DNA of 64,000 nt from Metasolibacillus fluoroglycofenilyticus (GTDB lineage: Bacteria > Bacillota > Bacilli > Bacillales_A > Planococcaceae): contig NZ_PYWK01000004.1 in the NCBI RefSeq assembly GCF_003049645.1, forward strand, positions 62,001-126,000, read 5' to 3'. A program made the position numbers and the translations under genes. The notes beneath the pieces are model-generated. The model was not told the origin of the DNA. It saw nothing but the letters and a program-made list of their open reading frames with translations, and did not search any database. Numbering within the stretch: position 1 is the first letter of the stretch; every line of letters begins with the position of its first letter. Shown here piece by piece: positions 18,437 through 27,181 of the stretch.

Positions 18437-19138
18437 ATGCGTATTAACAAATTTTTAGCTGAAACAGGTGCGGTATCACGACGTGGTGCAGATAAATGGA
18501 TTGAAGAAGGACGAATTACGATTAACGGAGAGCTCGCTACAATTGGTAGTAAGGTGCAGGTGGGGGATATTGTCTGTGTAGATGGTCAGCCCGTTACAAG
18601 AGAAGAACAGCTCGTTTACATTGCACTAAATAAGCCCGTTGGCATTACGAGCACAACCGAAAAACATATTAAGGGTAATGTAGTGGACTTCATTAATCAC
18701 CCACTGCGTATTTTTCATATTGGACGTTTAGATAAGGATTCAGAAGGACTACTATTATTAACGAATGATGGAGATATCGTCAATGAAATTTTACGTGCTG
18801 AGCACCATCATGAAAAGGAATATATCGTCCAAGTGGATAAGCCAATTACGGAGAACTTTCTACAAAGAATGGCATCTGGTGTCGATATTTTAGATACGAC
18901 AACATTACCTTGTCGCGTCGAAAAAATATCGAACAATGTTTTCAAAATTATTTTAGAGCAAGGCTTAAATCGCCAAATTCGCCGCATGTGCACGGCGCTT
19001 GGCTACTCAGTTAAAAGACTACAGCGCATTCGCATTATGAACATTCATTTAGGCAACTTAAAAGTCGGGCAATGGCGAGACTTAACAGAGCAAGAGCGAA
19101 AAGTATTATTCAAGCAACTAAACTATAAACAATCGTAG
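18437..19138 (+). CDS. rluF: 23S rRNA pseudouridine synthase (RluF type)
   Basis: Converts specific uridines of 23S rRNA, or related RNA, to pseudouridine. The N-terminal S4 RNA-binding domain (MRINKFLAETGAVSRRGADKWIEEGRI) is followed by the catalytic domain. The catalytic Asp lies in IGRLDKDSEGLLLLTNDGD near residue 97, and the RsuA/RluB/E/F-family GLNRQIRRMC motif near residue 177. The length of 233 suits RluF-like enzymes, which modify positions around 2604 in E. coli numbering. ATG has AAAGGATTGAG upstream. The next gene follows after 18 bases. Confidence 0.92.
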   Translation: MRINKFLAETGAVSRRGADKWIEEGRITINGELATIGSKVQVGDIVCVDGQPVTREEQLVYIALNKPVGITSTTEKHIKGNVVDFINHPLRIFHIGRLDKDSEGLLLLTNDGDIVNEILRAEHHHEKEYIVQVDKPITENFLQRMASGVDILDTTTLPCRVEKISNNVFKIILEQGLNRQIRRMCTALGYSVKRLQRIRIMNIHLGNLKVGQWRDLTEQERKVLFKQLNYKQS

Positions 19139-19156
19139 CACAAGTCTGGGGGAAAG

Positions 19157-19879
19157 ATGATGCTTACAATTCAACCAACACCACTATTAACAGGGGCGCG
19201 CATTAGCGGCGATTATTGGGACATCGACCAGCTAGTTAATGCGATTTACTATATTGCAGGTGATGCCAAGCGCTACTATGATTACCAAGGAGCACGCAAC
19301 CGCATCTTGAATATGTGCTATAAGCTTCGGCAGGCGACAAAGGGCGAAGAACAAATCGAATATGTAGCAAACGGTGTTAATCGTGGCATGCAAATAAAGC
19401 AAAAAATGATGATGCCCGAAAAAAACATTTACTTTGCAGCTAATATTTTATGGCCAGAGTTATTATTTACAGCCATTGCATGTAACGATTTTATCCGTTT
19501 ACATCAAGAGCTAATCGACGATTCTCCTTGGAATCAGCATATCGCAACCGTACGTAACTTCCAAGCGCTCGTTGCAGACAGTTTACTAGAATTGATTGAC
19601 GAGGAGCATTATGCCGTTTTCCTACATGTACTAAATGAAAAAACACCTGCCTATTTCCGCTATGCAACGCAATATGTCGATGTGCTTAATATCGAGTACC
19701 TTGCTTTGTCACAGGAAGAGCGGGCAGCACATCTTTCGGCATTTGCCATTCGTTTAGTTGTAGAGGGCGAGGATTACCAGTTATTATTAGACCAACTTAT
19801 GCAGGCTGCAAAAGAAACAAAGCATACATTGCATGAACTACAAATCTCTTTGAAATATCCTGATTTTATTGATTGGTAG
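19157..19879 (+). CDS. Uncharacterised protein, DUF6904-like
   Basis: A protein of 240 residues, soluble, with no signal peptide or membrane segment. It starts MMLTIQPTPLLTGARISGDYWDIDQLVNAIYYIAG and includes conserved-looking aromatic and acidic patches (DAKRYYDYQGARNRIL, KNIYFAANILWPELLFTAIACNDF). From memory it resembles Bacillales proteins grouped as DUF6904, without known function; this match is tentative. GGGGGAAAG precedes the two tandem ATGs. It is 18 bases after rluF and probably co-transcribed. Confidence 0.8.
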   Translation: MMLTIQPTPLLTGARISGDYWDIDQLVNAIYYIAGDAKRYYDYQGARNRILNMCYKLRQATKGEEQIEYVANGVNRGMQIKQKMMMPEKNIYFAANILWPELLFTAIACNDFIRLHQELIDDSPWNQHIATVRNFQALVADSLLELIDEEHYAVFLHVLNEKTPAYFRYATQYVDVLNIEYLALSQEERAAHLSAFAIRLVVEGEDYQLLLDQLMQAAKETKHTLHELQISLKYPDFIDW

Positions 19880-20100
19880 TAATAGAAGGTGAAGACTCAA
19901 TGATATAAAGGTTTTCTGGTTTTGATACTAAAGAATTTCAGAATCATAAAAGGAGGAGCTTTTTAAAATTCTTTTGTTTGGATAGTCTAAATAACTGTTA
20001 GATGAAATTCTTGTTATAAATCTGAACGTTCTTGTGCATTAGTTTGGTACAGAATGGTGTTGATTTTAAGTTGAAATATATTTAAAATTTCTTAAAGAAA

Positions 20101-20135
20101 CGAACATAGCAATTTATACCCACTTGCTATGTTCG
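20101..20135 (+). terminator. Perfect 12-bp hairpin after the rluF pair
   Basis: CGAACATAGCAA (20101-20112) pairs with TTGCTATGTTCG (20124-20135). It lies about 220 bases past the stop at 19879. The T-run is weak, so it is a candidate terminator only. Confidence 0.55.
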
Positions 20136-20174
20136 CTTTGGAATAAACAGAAATATGCAAGTAGGTTGAAAGAA

Positions 20175-20279
20175 ATGACATCTAAATTATTTGAGAAGTA
20201 TAACAAACGAGCATTGAAAATTGAAGAATCTGACGATATAGAGCGATTTCGAAGGTTTTTATTGGTAATATTGAGATAA
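20175..20279 (+). CDS. Possible 34-residue small protein
   Basis: The frame runs from ATG 20175 to TAA 20279, encoding a charged peptide starting MTSKLFEKYNKRALKIEE and ending in a hydrophobic RRFLLVILR tail. The ribosome binding site (AGGTTGAAAGAA) is modest. It is 12 bases upstream of a better-supported small membrane protein gene. It may be a truncated remnant of a longer gene; I recognise no family. Confidence 0.4.
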   Translation: MTSKLFEKYNKRALKIEESDDIERFRRFLLVILR

Positions 20280-20291
20280 GAAGGTTATTTC

Positions 20292-20459
20292 ATGAAAGAT
20301 ATTTTGTTTTTAGCAGTGTTATCTATTATTATATTTTTTATTATTTATTATGTCATTGGTAGAGATATAGGTATGTCGTTGATGCTTAGCATAGGATTTT
20401 TTCTGTTATTTAGTTTATATCCTTTTCTGAAAAGAAAGATAGATGAGATGAGTAAATGA
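20292..20459 (+). CDS. Small membrane protein, 55 residues
   Basis: ATG 20292 to TGA 20459, with AGAAGG 7 bases upstream. The product starts MKDILFLAVLSIIIFFIIYYVIGRDIG, followed by a second hydrophobic segment (MSLMLSIGFFLLFSLYPF) and a basic tail LKRKIDEMSK. This gives two membrane helices with a positive cytoplasmic end. The family is unknown. It probably forms a small unit with the 34-residue frame just before it. Family B repeat copy 1 begins about 27 bases downstream. Confidence 0.6.
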   Translation: MKDILFLAVLSIIIFFIIYYVIGRDIGMSLMLSIGFFLLFSLYPFLKRKIDEMSK

Positions 20460-20486
20460 AGTATCTTATTGTCTTGTTCTAACTTA

Positions 20487-20693
20487 GGAGTTGTCCGAAA
20501 AGTCCATTTTGTTTTGACACCTAATTGAAATAAATGTTTTCATCGCTTCCCTTTTACTGAAGGATAACGCTGCTAAAGCCAATGTTCACCCCATTTTTAA
20601 AAGAGGCGTTCTCTGCTTATATGATGCGAAACATCATCGCTACTGTCCAAAATGCCGGCTATGCACGGCTTTTTGGACAGCCCCTTTCTTCTA
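20487..20693 (+). repeat. Repeat family B, copy 1
   Basis: About 205 bases nearly identical to 42268-42477. It begins TTGTCCGAAAAGTCCATTTT and ends with the hairpin GTCCAAAA-T-GCCG...CGGC-TTTTTGGAC. No conserved reading frame. Confidence 0.88.
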
Positions 20694-20916
20694 CTTCTCG
20701 TTTTTTTATTTGCGCATTTGTAGTGTCGATTCCCACCATACTAAATGGTAAACACAAATTAATGTTAATACGACTTTTTAAAAATGATGTAGCTTTCATA
20801 ATACCTCTTTCCACGAACAAGGTTATCATAAGGAATGATGACAATGCTTTTTTCAGACAAAAATAATGTTCATTCGACAAAAGAGATAGGGTTTAAAATA
20901 ACATGACTTTTCAAAA
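20694..20916. other. Intergenic region before the cupin gene end
   Basis: AT-rich; I see no convincing gene, promoter or repeat beyond family B copy 1. Confidence 0.5.
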
Positions 20917-21432
20917 TCATATTGAAGAGTTGGTATTGCCTTTGCTCACATACGCCATCTTGCGAATAACCGCCTCATGCTGTGGATAGTTTGCTAATAG
21001 CTCATCCAGTGTGAACAGCTCAAAATCAGCAAAATCAAAACCGGGTGCAACCATGCAACCGACTAAGCTGAATGTAGCTGCCTCATCAACGGACGAGCCA
21101 AAAATCGTATGCTTCGGCACTAAAATTTGCGGTGTTTCTCCTTCAGCAATATTTAAACCAAGCTTCTTTGCCTCATACGTCCCATCTGGATAAATCATAT
21201 GTACCGTTAATGGGCTTCCCGCATGGTAATACCATAATTCATCCGACTGTAAACGATGTAGATGAGAAATATCCTGTGAACGCAATAGAAAATATATGCT
21301 CGTATAAATTGGGCGCAAAACATCGCGCGTTGCTATTTCCTCATTAGCACGGAAGCTGGACTTATAATAGCCGCCCTCTGGATGTGCTTCAAGCTGCAAC
21401 TGCTCAATGTAAAACTGTGCTGACTGTGTCAT
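20917..21432 (-). CDS. Cupin family protein (DUF985/Cupin_5)
   Basis: A protein of 171 residues with the Cupin_5 pattern: LEAHPEGGYYKSSFRA near the start, then YFLLRSQDISHLHRLQSDELWYYHAGSPLTVHMI. The C-terminal LVGCMVAPGFDFADFELF is also typical. His and Glu residues in the HLHRLQSDE stretch could bind metal or a sugar-like ligand, but no function is established for bacterial members. Its start is ATG at 21430-21432 with AAAGGAGAG upstream. It stands alone between family B copy 1 and the liv operon terminator. Confidence 0.88.
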   Translation of the reverse strand: MTQSAQFYIEQLQLEAHPEGGYYKSSFRANEEIATRDVLRPIYTSIYFLLRSQDISHLHRLQSDELWYYHAGSPLTVHMIYPDGTYEAKKLGLNIAEGETPQILVPKHTIFGSSVDEAATFSLVGCMVAPGFDFADFELFTLDELLANYPQHEAVIRKMAYVSKGNTNSSI

Positions 21433-21467
21433 CTATTATCTCTCCTTTCATTTATCACATTAACGAA

Positions 21468-21502
21468 AAAAGAGCTGCCTTGCAAATTGTGCAAGACAAC
21501 TC
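21468..21502 (-). terminator. Terminator of the branched-chain amino-acid transporter operon
   Basis: The stem of GAG-TTGTC-TTGCA with TGCAAGG-CAG-CTC (21472-21502) is followed on the minus strand by TTTTTT. Confidence 0.85.
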
Positions 21503-21509
21503 CCCCCTA

Positions 21510-22217
21510 TTACAGCCCACCAAGATAAGCCGCTTTTACCTCATCGCTCTCCTGTAGCTCTTTTGCTGAACCCGATAAAACTATTTTACCTGTTTCTAAA
21601 ACATAAGCTCGGTGTGCAACAGATAGTGCCATATTCGCATTTTGTTCAACTAATAGCACCGTCACACCTTCTTTATTGACCATTTCAATAATGTTGAAAA
21701 TATTTTTTACCATTAAAGGTGCAAGACCCATTGATGGCTCATCCATTAAAATTAGCTTTGGCTTAGCCATTAGAGCACGTCCCATTGCAAGCATTTGCTG
21801 CTCGCCACCCGATAGTGTTCCTGCTAGCTGTTTATTACGCTCTAAAAGACGTGGAAACAGCTCATAAACATGGTCCATATCTTTTTTTATGCCTTCTCTA
21901 TCTTTACGCAAATAGGCACCTAGCTCCAAATTTTCCTCTACCGTCATATTAGCAAAAACGCGACGCCCCTCCGGTACATGGGAAATTCCTGCCTTTACGA
22001 TGGATTGTGCTGCCTTACCATCAATAGCTGAGCCTAAATATTCAATAGAGCCCTTTTTTGGCTTAAGCAAGCCAGATAACGTCTGAAGGAGCGTGCTTTT
22101 CCCAGCGCCATTCGCACCAATTAACGTAACAATCTCACCTTCATTTACTTCCAAGGAGATACCTTTTAATGCTTGGATATTACCATAATACACACTGATA
22201 TCATTCACTTTCAGCAT
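21510..22217 (-). CDS. livF: Branched-chain amino-acid ABC transporter ATP-binding protein LivF
   Basis: One of two ATPases powering uptake of leucine, isoleucine and valine. Walker A GANGAGKSTLLQ lies near residue 34. The signature LSGGEQQMLAMGRAL and the Walker B LILMDEPSMGLAP follow near residues 136-165. The length of 235 and the LLVEQNANMALSVAHRAYVLETG ending are typical of LivF. ATG 22217 overlaps the end of livG by 17 bases. Last gene of the operon before the terminator. Confidence 0.96.
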   Translation of the reverse strand: MLKVNDISVYYGNIQALKGISLEVNEGEIVTLIGANGAGKSTLLQTLSGLLKPKKGSIEYLGSAIDGKAAQSIVKAGISHVPEGRRVFANMTVEENLELGAYLRKDREGIKKDMDHVYELFPRLLERNKQLAGTLSGGEQQMLAMGRALMAKPKLILMDEPSMGLAPLMVKNIFNIIEMVNKEGVTVLLVEQNANMALSVAHRAYVLETGKIVLSGSAKELQESDEVKAAYLGGL

Positions 22218-22989
22218 CTTCTGTTACCTCCTCTCCTAAATACGCCTCAATCACTTTTGGATTTGAACGAATTTCTGCTGGCGACCCTTCGGCAATTAGC
22301 TGACCATGGTCGAGCACATAAATCCGCTCACAAATCCCCATAACTAAACTCATATCATGCTCAATCAATAAAATAGTTAAATTAAATTCTTTTCGAATAA
22401 ATGCAATAAGATCCATTAATTCTTTCGTTTCCTGCGGATTCATCCCCGCTGCCGGCTCATCTAATAACAAAAGTTGTGGTCCTGCCGCAAGTGCACGTGC
22501 AATTTCTAAGCGGCGTTGCATCCCATATGGTAAATTTTTCGATAACTCGTCTCGATACACATCTAAGCCAAAAATCTTTAAAAATGCGAGAGATTCCTCC
22601 TCCATTTTTTCCTCACCAGAAAAATGCTTTGGCAGTCGGAAAATAGAAGTCAAAATATTATGATTCGCCAAAGAGTGATTTGCTACCTTTACATTATCTA
22701 GCACAGACAGCTCTTTAAATAAACGAATATTTTGGAACGTACGGCTAATGCCCCCACGTGTTACTTTATATGGGTCTAATCCTTGAATTTGCTTACCATC
22801 AAAATTGATTATTCCTTCCGTTGGTGCGTACACACCTGTCAACATATTAAATGTCGTTGTTTTACCAGCACCATTTGGTCCAATTAATCCAATAAGCTCT
22901 CCTTTATTCATATACATATTCACATTTTGTACAGCCTTTAAACCGCCAAATTGAATACCTAAGCCATCGACTTTAAGAAGTGTACTCAT
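22201..22989 (-). CDS. livG: Branched-chain amino-acid ABC transporter ATP-binding protein LivG
   Basis: Second ATPase of the importer. Walker A is GPNGAGKTTTFNML near residue 36. LivG-type features are TRGGISRTFQNIRLFKELSVLDNV and PYGMQRRLEIARALA, where the signature motif is degenerate. The Walker B motif is LLLLDEPAAGMNP. The length of 262 is typical. Its ATG overlaps the livM stop (ATGA). Confidence 0.96.
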   Translation of the reverse strand: MSTLLKVDGLGIQFGGLKAVQNVNMYMNKGELIGLIGPNGAGKTTTFNMLTGVYAPTEGIINFDGKQIQGLDPYKVTRGGISRTFQNIRLFKELSVLDNVKVANHSLANHNILTSIFRLPKHFSGEEKMEEESLAFLKIFGLDVYRDELSKNLPYGMQRRLEIARALAAGPQLLLLDEPAAGMNPQETKELMDLIAFIRKEFNLTILLIEHDMSLVMGICERIYVLDHGQLIAEGSPAEIRSNPKVIEAYLGEEVTEDAESE

Positions 22990-23924
22990 ATTTTCGTACC
23001 TCCCTTTTTACCGAACTTAAATATATCTGTAATTTCCTTTGTCCCCATTAAGCCTTTCGGACGGTATAGCATCACTAAAATTAATACAAGTGAATAAATA
23101 ATCATACGTGTCTCAGGGAATCCTTGTAAATATGTCGAAACGAATGTTAAGAAAATTGCCGCAAGAACTGAACCAGATAAACTACCTAATCCTCCAAGTA
23201 CAACTAAAATTAAAATATCAAAGGATTTTAAGAAGCCAAAAGCAGTTGGCTGAATAATGTAGAAATTATGCGCATAAATGGCGCCTGCTACCCCAGCGAA
23301 AAACGAGCCGAGTGCAAATGCTGCTACCTTATAATAAGTCGTGTTAATCCCCATCGCATCCGCCGCTATCTCATCTTCGCGGATTGAAATACATGCTCGA
23401 CCGTGACGTGAATTTGTAAAGTTAGAAATAATTAAAATCGTAACAACTACACCGATAAAGGCATAAGTCCAGTTTGATTGATGCGTTACTTGCATCCCTG
23501 CTGCCCCACCAACATAATCAATATTTAAAAAGACAATACGAATAATCTCTGCAAAGCCGAGTGTAGCAATGGCTAAATAGTCCCCTCTTAAACGTAAAGT
23601 TGGAATACCTACTAATAGACCTGCTAACATTGCAACAACTGCACCAGCTAGAATGGCAACTACAAATGGCATGCCAAGCTTCATCGTAAAGATTGCTGAT
23701 ATGTAAGCACCTACTGCTAAAAATCCTGCGTGTCCAATCGAAAACTGCCCTGTTACACCAATAACAAGATGTAAGCTAACTGCTAACATTATGTTAATAC
23801 ACATTGTAATAAGCATATTTTGATAATGCATATTGACCATACCGAAAGAAATAAGAGTTTGTACAATTGCATAAAGCGCAATTGCCCCTACTGCATAGCC
23901 CCAAAAAACTTTAGACGTTTTCAT
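22986..23924 (-). CDS. livM: Branched-chain amino-acid ABC transporter permease LivM
   Basis: Integral membrane permease with roughly eight to ten helices. Conserved stretches include IGVTGQFSIGHAGFLAVGAYISA and GLLVGIPTLRLRGDYLAIATLGFAEIIR. The cytoplasmic coupling loop SRHGRACISIREDEIAADAMGIN contacts the ATPases. Length 312. It sits 10 bases after livH and overlaps livG. Confidence 0.95.
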   Translation of the reverse strand: MKTSKVFWGYAVGAIALYAIVQTLISFGMVNMHYQNMLITMCINIMLAVSLHLVIGVTGQFSIGHAGFLAVGAYISAIFTMKLGMPFVVAILAGAVVAMLAGLLVGIPTLRLRGDYLAIATLGFAEIIRIVFLNIDYVGGAAGMQVTHQSNWTYAFIGVVVTILIISNFTNSRHGRACISIREDEIAADAMGINTTYYKVAAFALGSFFAGVAGAIYAHNFYIIQPTAFGFLKSFDILILVVLGGLGSLSGSVLAAIFLTFVSTYLQGFPETRMIIYSLVLILVMLYRPKGLMGTKEITDIFKFGKKGGTKI

Positions 23925-23934
23925 CCCAGCTCAC

Positions 23935-24810
23935 CTACACTTTCTCACGAGCATTTTTACCGAAAATACCCGCTGGTCGTAAAATTAAAATTAAGATTAA
24001 AATAACGAATGCTGCTGCATCTCGCCATAAAGAAAACCCGAGTGCACTAACAACTGTTTCTACTACCCCTAGCACAAGACCACCAGCCATTGCACCCGGA
24101 ATAATGCCAATACCACCTAAAACGGCTGCAACGAATGCCTTTAAGCCTGGTAATACGCCCATTAATGGGTCGATTCTCGTATAATATATACCGAAAATAA
24201 CCCCTGCTGCTCCAGCTAACGCCGAGCCAATTGCAAATGTCGCTGAAATTGTATTGTCTACATTAATACCCATTAAACGTGCTGCATCAGCATCATGCGA
24301 AACGGCACGCATCGCCTTACCGATTTTCGTACGGTGTACAATAAACTGTAATAATAGCATTAAAACAATTGATACCGTCAAAATAAAAATAGATTTCGTA
24401 TCAATTTGTACACCTAAGACTTCTATAGATGTACTTGCAAAAACTGTTGGATATGCTTCCGGTGATGCACCACGGAAGAAAATAACTGTGTATTCAATTA
24501 ACAGAGATACCCCGATAGCTGTAATTAATGCGGCAATGCGCGTTGCATTGCGTAGACGCTTATAAGCTACCCTTTCAATAATAACCCCTATTACTGCACA
24601 TAAAATCATCGCCATTAATAAAGCTGGAATAAAATGCATATCCCATCTAGCAATTGCAAAGAAGCCGATAAAGGCACCAAGCATGAAAACGTCACCATGT
24701 GCAAAGTTAATTAATTTGATAATTCCATAAACCATCGTATATCCAAGGGCAATTAACGCATATATACTTCCGAGTGAAATCCCATTTACGAGTTGCTGTA
24801 TCCATTCCAT
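23935..24810 (-). CDS. livH: Branched-chain amino-acid ABC transporter permease LivH
   Basis: Partner permease of LivM. It shows the family motif NGISLGSIYALIALGYTMVYGIIKLINFAHGD at the N-terminus and the coupling loop GKAMRAVSHDADAARLMGIN near residue 170. About 291 residues. ATG at 24808-24810 (MEWIQQ) is chosen: AAAGGAG lies 8 bases upstream, while the GTG at 24819 overlaps that site. It is 72 bases downstream of the binding-protein gene. Confidence 0.95.
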   Translation of the reverse strand: MEWIQQLVNGISLGSIYALIALGYTMVYGIIKLINFAHGDVFMLGAFIGFFAIARWDMHFIPALLMAMILCAVIGVIIERVAYKRLRNATRIAALITAIGVSLLIEYTVIFFRGASPEAYPTVFASTSIEVLGVQIDTKSIFILTVSIVLMLLLQFIVHRTKIGKAMRAVSHDADAARLMGINVDNTISATFAIGSALAGAAGVIFGIYYTRIDPLMGVLPGLKAFVAAVLGGIGIIPGAMAGGLVLGVVETVVSALGFSLWRDAAAFVILILILILRPAGIFGKNAREKV

Positions 24811-24882
24811 TATTCTCACTCCTTTAATTTAACGGTAAAAAAGGGAGGCCAACGCTCGCCCCCCTTTCATGTCACTTAACGA

Positions 24883-26106
24883 TTAAGGATTCACTTTAGA
24901 GTTGAACACTTGATTGCCGTCTTTGAATTCAAGAACTGTTGCCGATTTAACTGGGTTGTGTTTTTCATCTACTGTAAATGTACCTGTCACTAAGCCTAAA
25001 TCTTTTGTTTCAGCTAACATATTTTTAATCATTTCGCCTGTCACATCATCACCCGCACGCTCAATTGCATCCTTCAAGTAGTATACAGTGTCATATCCTA
25101 AAGCGTGGAAAGCATTTGGAGCTTGGTTGTATTTCCCTTTGAATGCTTCTACAAACTTCTGAATTGTCGCATCAGGATCCTCGGATGAATAGTGATTTGT
25201 AATGAATGTATTGTTTAATGCATCTTTTCCAGCTAAGTCAACTAAAGTCGGTGAATCCCAACCATCAGCCCCCATTAATGGCGCTGTGATACCTAGCTCA
25301 CGTGCTTGCTTAACAATTAAACCTACTTCCTCATAGTAACCTGGAATGAAAATGAAATCTGGGTTTGCCCCTTTAATATTCGTTAATGTCGATTTGAAAT
25401 CTACATCTTTTGCTACATAAGCTTGTTCAATGACAACTTTTCCACCGTTCGCTTCAATTGTTTCCTTAAACGATGCAGCTAAGCCTTTTGCATAGTCAGA
25501 AGCATTATCAGCAAAAATTGCTACATTTTTTGCGCCTAGTTCATTCGTTGCAAAGTTTGCCGCTACAGTTCCTTGGAATGGGTCGATAAAGCATGTACGG
25601 AATGCAAATTCATTAATTGAACCGTCCGCATTTTCTGTTACGTTTGGTGCAGTTCCAGATGCTGTTACAACAGGAACTTTATATTGATTGGCAATTTGTA
25701 CAGTTGCTACTGTATTCCCAGATGTTGCTGGACCAATCATTGCAACAACCTTCTCCTGCTCTGCTAAACGAATCGCAGCAGATGTTGCCTCAGAGTTTTC
25801 AGATTTATTATCCACTTTGATTAACTCAATTTTTTTACCGTTAATGCCGCCATTTGCATTAATTTCCTCTACCGCTAATGTTGCGCCATCACCAATTGAT
25901 GAGCCGTATGATGCTACTGCACCAGATAATTCAAGGTTAGCCCCAATTTTGATTGTATCGCCAGAAGCAGAGTTACCACTGCCTGATGATCCACCGTTTG
26001 ATGACGAACTTCCGCCAGAATCAGCGCCACAACCTGCTAATGCACCAGCCAAAACTGAAGTTGCTAAGAATATAGAAGCAAATTTCTTTAGTTTATAATT
26101 TTTCAT
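24883..26106 (-). CDS. Branched-chain amino-acid ABC transporter substrate-binding lipoprotein
   Basis: Extracellular binding protein (LivJ/LivK type) anchored as a lipoprotein. The signal peptide KLKKFASIFLATSVLAGALAGC places the lipobox Cys at residue 26, followed by a Ser/Gly-rich linker. The type I periplasmic-binding fold has KIGANLELSGAVASYG, MIGPATSGNTVA and GADGWDSPTLVDLAG regions typical of amino-acid binders. About 407 residues. ATG at 26104-26106 (MKNYKLKK) begins the signal peptide; upstream in-frame starts would put extra residues before it. First gene of the operon; the promoter upstream carries a CodY-like box. Specificity for leucine, isoleucine or valine is inferred from the operon. 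Confidence 0.94.
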   Translation of the reverse strand: MKNYKLKKFASIFLATSVLAGALAGCGADSGGSSSSNGGSSGSGNSASGDTIKIGANLELSGAVASYGSSIGDGATLAVEEINANGGINGKKIELIKVDNKSENSEATSAAIRLAEQEKVVAMIGPATSGNTVATVQIANQYKVPVVTASGTAPNVTENADGSINEFAFRTCFIDPFQGTVAANFATNELGAKNVAIFADNASDYAKGLAASFKETIEANGGKVVIEQAYVAKDVDFKSTLTNIKGANPDFIFIPGYYEEVGLIVKQARELGITAPLMGADGWDSPTLVDLAGKDALNNTFITNHYSSEDPDATIQKFVEAFKGKYNQAPNAFHALGYDTVYYLKDAIERAGDDVTGEMIKNMLAETKDLGLVTGTFTVDEKHNPVKSATVLEFKDGNQVFNSKVNP

Positions 26107-26145
26107 AATTATAAAACACCCTCTCATCAATTTTCTAATGTTTAG

Positions 26146-26160
26146 TATTTTCAGATAATT
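26146..26160 (-). promoter_or_regulatory. CodY-like box over the liv promoter
   Basis: On the minus strand this is AATTATCTGAAAATA, 13 of 15 matches to the CodY consensus AATTTTCWGAAAATT, overlapping the -10 element. Two weaker matches (11 of 15) lie at 26197-26211 and 26224-26238. CodY represses amino-acid uptake genes when branched-chain amino acids and GTP are plentiful. Confidence 0.75.
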
Positions 26161-26186
26161 ATACATAAAACATTCGTCCTGCACAA
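26158..26186 (-). promoter_or_regulatory. Sigma-A promoter of the liv operon
   Basis: On the minus strand, TTGTGC (26181-26186), a 17-base spacer and TATAAT (26158-26163) lie about 55 bases before the binding-protein start. Confidence 0.8.
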
Positions 26187-26451
26187 TATAATTTTAAATA
26201 TTCCGAAATATCTAGTTAAATTAAGTATTCAGATATTTCAGGCTCCTGTATTGTACTTGATTTTTATTATTACGTCCATACCTTTTTAATATTTTTTGCT
26301 CTTGATTTTCTCCAAATTTACCCCCTATTAACAGGCTGTAAAACCCCCCTTTCAAAATTTAAAATGAAGTCAAAGTAGTTTAAGTAGAGGTTGTTTCACC
26401 CTATAGGTACGAACTCCTACGATAGCTTCAACTAACATAGAAGTTCAACAT

Positions 26452-27054
26452 TTAAAATAATAGCGTATAAACACATATACGTTCATTAGCATTTGACTCC
26501 CCTTCTAAACGCACTTCTTTCCGTAGTGTAAAAGGCGTTTCTTGTTCAAGGTAAAACAAGTAATCAATTGCAGGATAGTATAGAATAATATGAATATTTC
26601 TTGGGTTGTATTCAAATGAGTATAGTATGTTCGCTACTACTTTACGGAAAATATCAATAGAAAATGGATTGAAAAAGAAAAATACATTATCCTCTTTTTT
26701 CACAATATATCGCTCTGCTATCATACGAAAAAATGTAATAGGTACATGCTTTTTCTGCGCCTTTTCTAAATATGCTTCTCTATTTTGTTGTGCTTCAATA
26801 AAAAATTTCTCATCCATCTCAATACCAACAACAGGAATATGGAAGCGGTAATGAATATAAATGGGAACACGTCCCTTGCCACAGCCAATATCAACAAAAG
26901 TAGCATTGTCGGGCAATGTATAATTCTCAAAAAGCTGCTCAAGTCCTGTATATGGCGTAGGCTCATATCGGTGGTAATGCGCCAACTTTGGAAAACCATA
27001 TTGAAAGCCAGCAGTATTTATTCGTAATAACTTTTCAAAATCATGCTCTTTCAC
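26452..27054 (-). CDS. Class I SAM-dependent methyltransferase-like protein
   Basis: A protein of 200 residues with the SAM-binding motif I NATFVDIGCGKGRVPIY near residue 51, followed by the acidic residue of motif II in VVGIEMDEKF. The NVFFFFNPFS stretch may be motif IV. No substrate-recognition domain is known to me. The GTG start at 27052-27054 has AAAGGAGG 7 bases upstream. It is a single gene between the liv promoter region and a SRPBCC protein gene. Function beyond methyl transfer is unknown. Confidence 0.85.
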   Translation of the reverse strand: MKEHDFEKLLRINTAGFQYGFPKLAHYHRYEPTPYTGLEQLFENYTLPDNATFVDIGCGKGRVPIYIHYRFHIPVVGIEMDEKFFIEAQQNREAYLEKAQKKHVPITFFRMIAERYIVKKEDNVFFFFNPFSIDIFRKVVANILYSFEYNPRNIHIILYYPAIDYLFYLEQETPFTLRKEVRLEGESNANERICVYTLLF

Positions 27055-27181
27055 CGCATTTGCCTCCTTTCATCAAACATGCATCATAATTGCTAATGAA
27101 AAATTTATAAATTCTTTTCAAATTTTGATGAAAGTCTCACCGCACAGCTTTCCAACTAGCCCTCACTGTGTACATAGCAAA

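Noticed and set aside
20582-20866. 94-codon frame starting inside family B copy 1
   Set aside because: The first part is repeat sequence not conserved as protein in the other copies, and no ribosome binding site is present.
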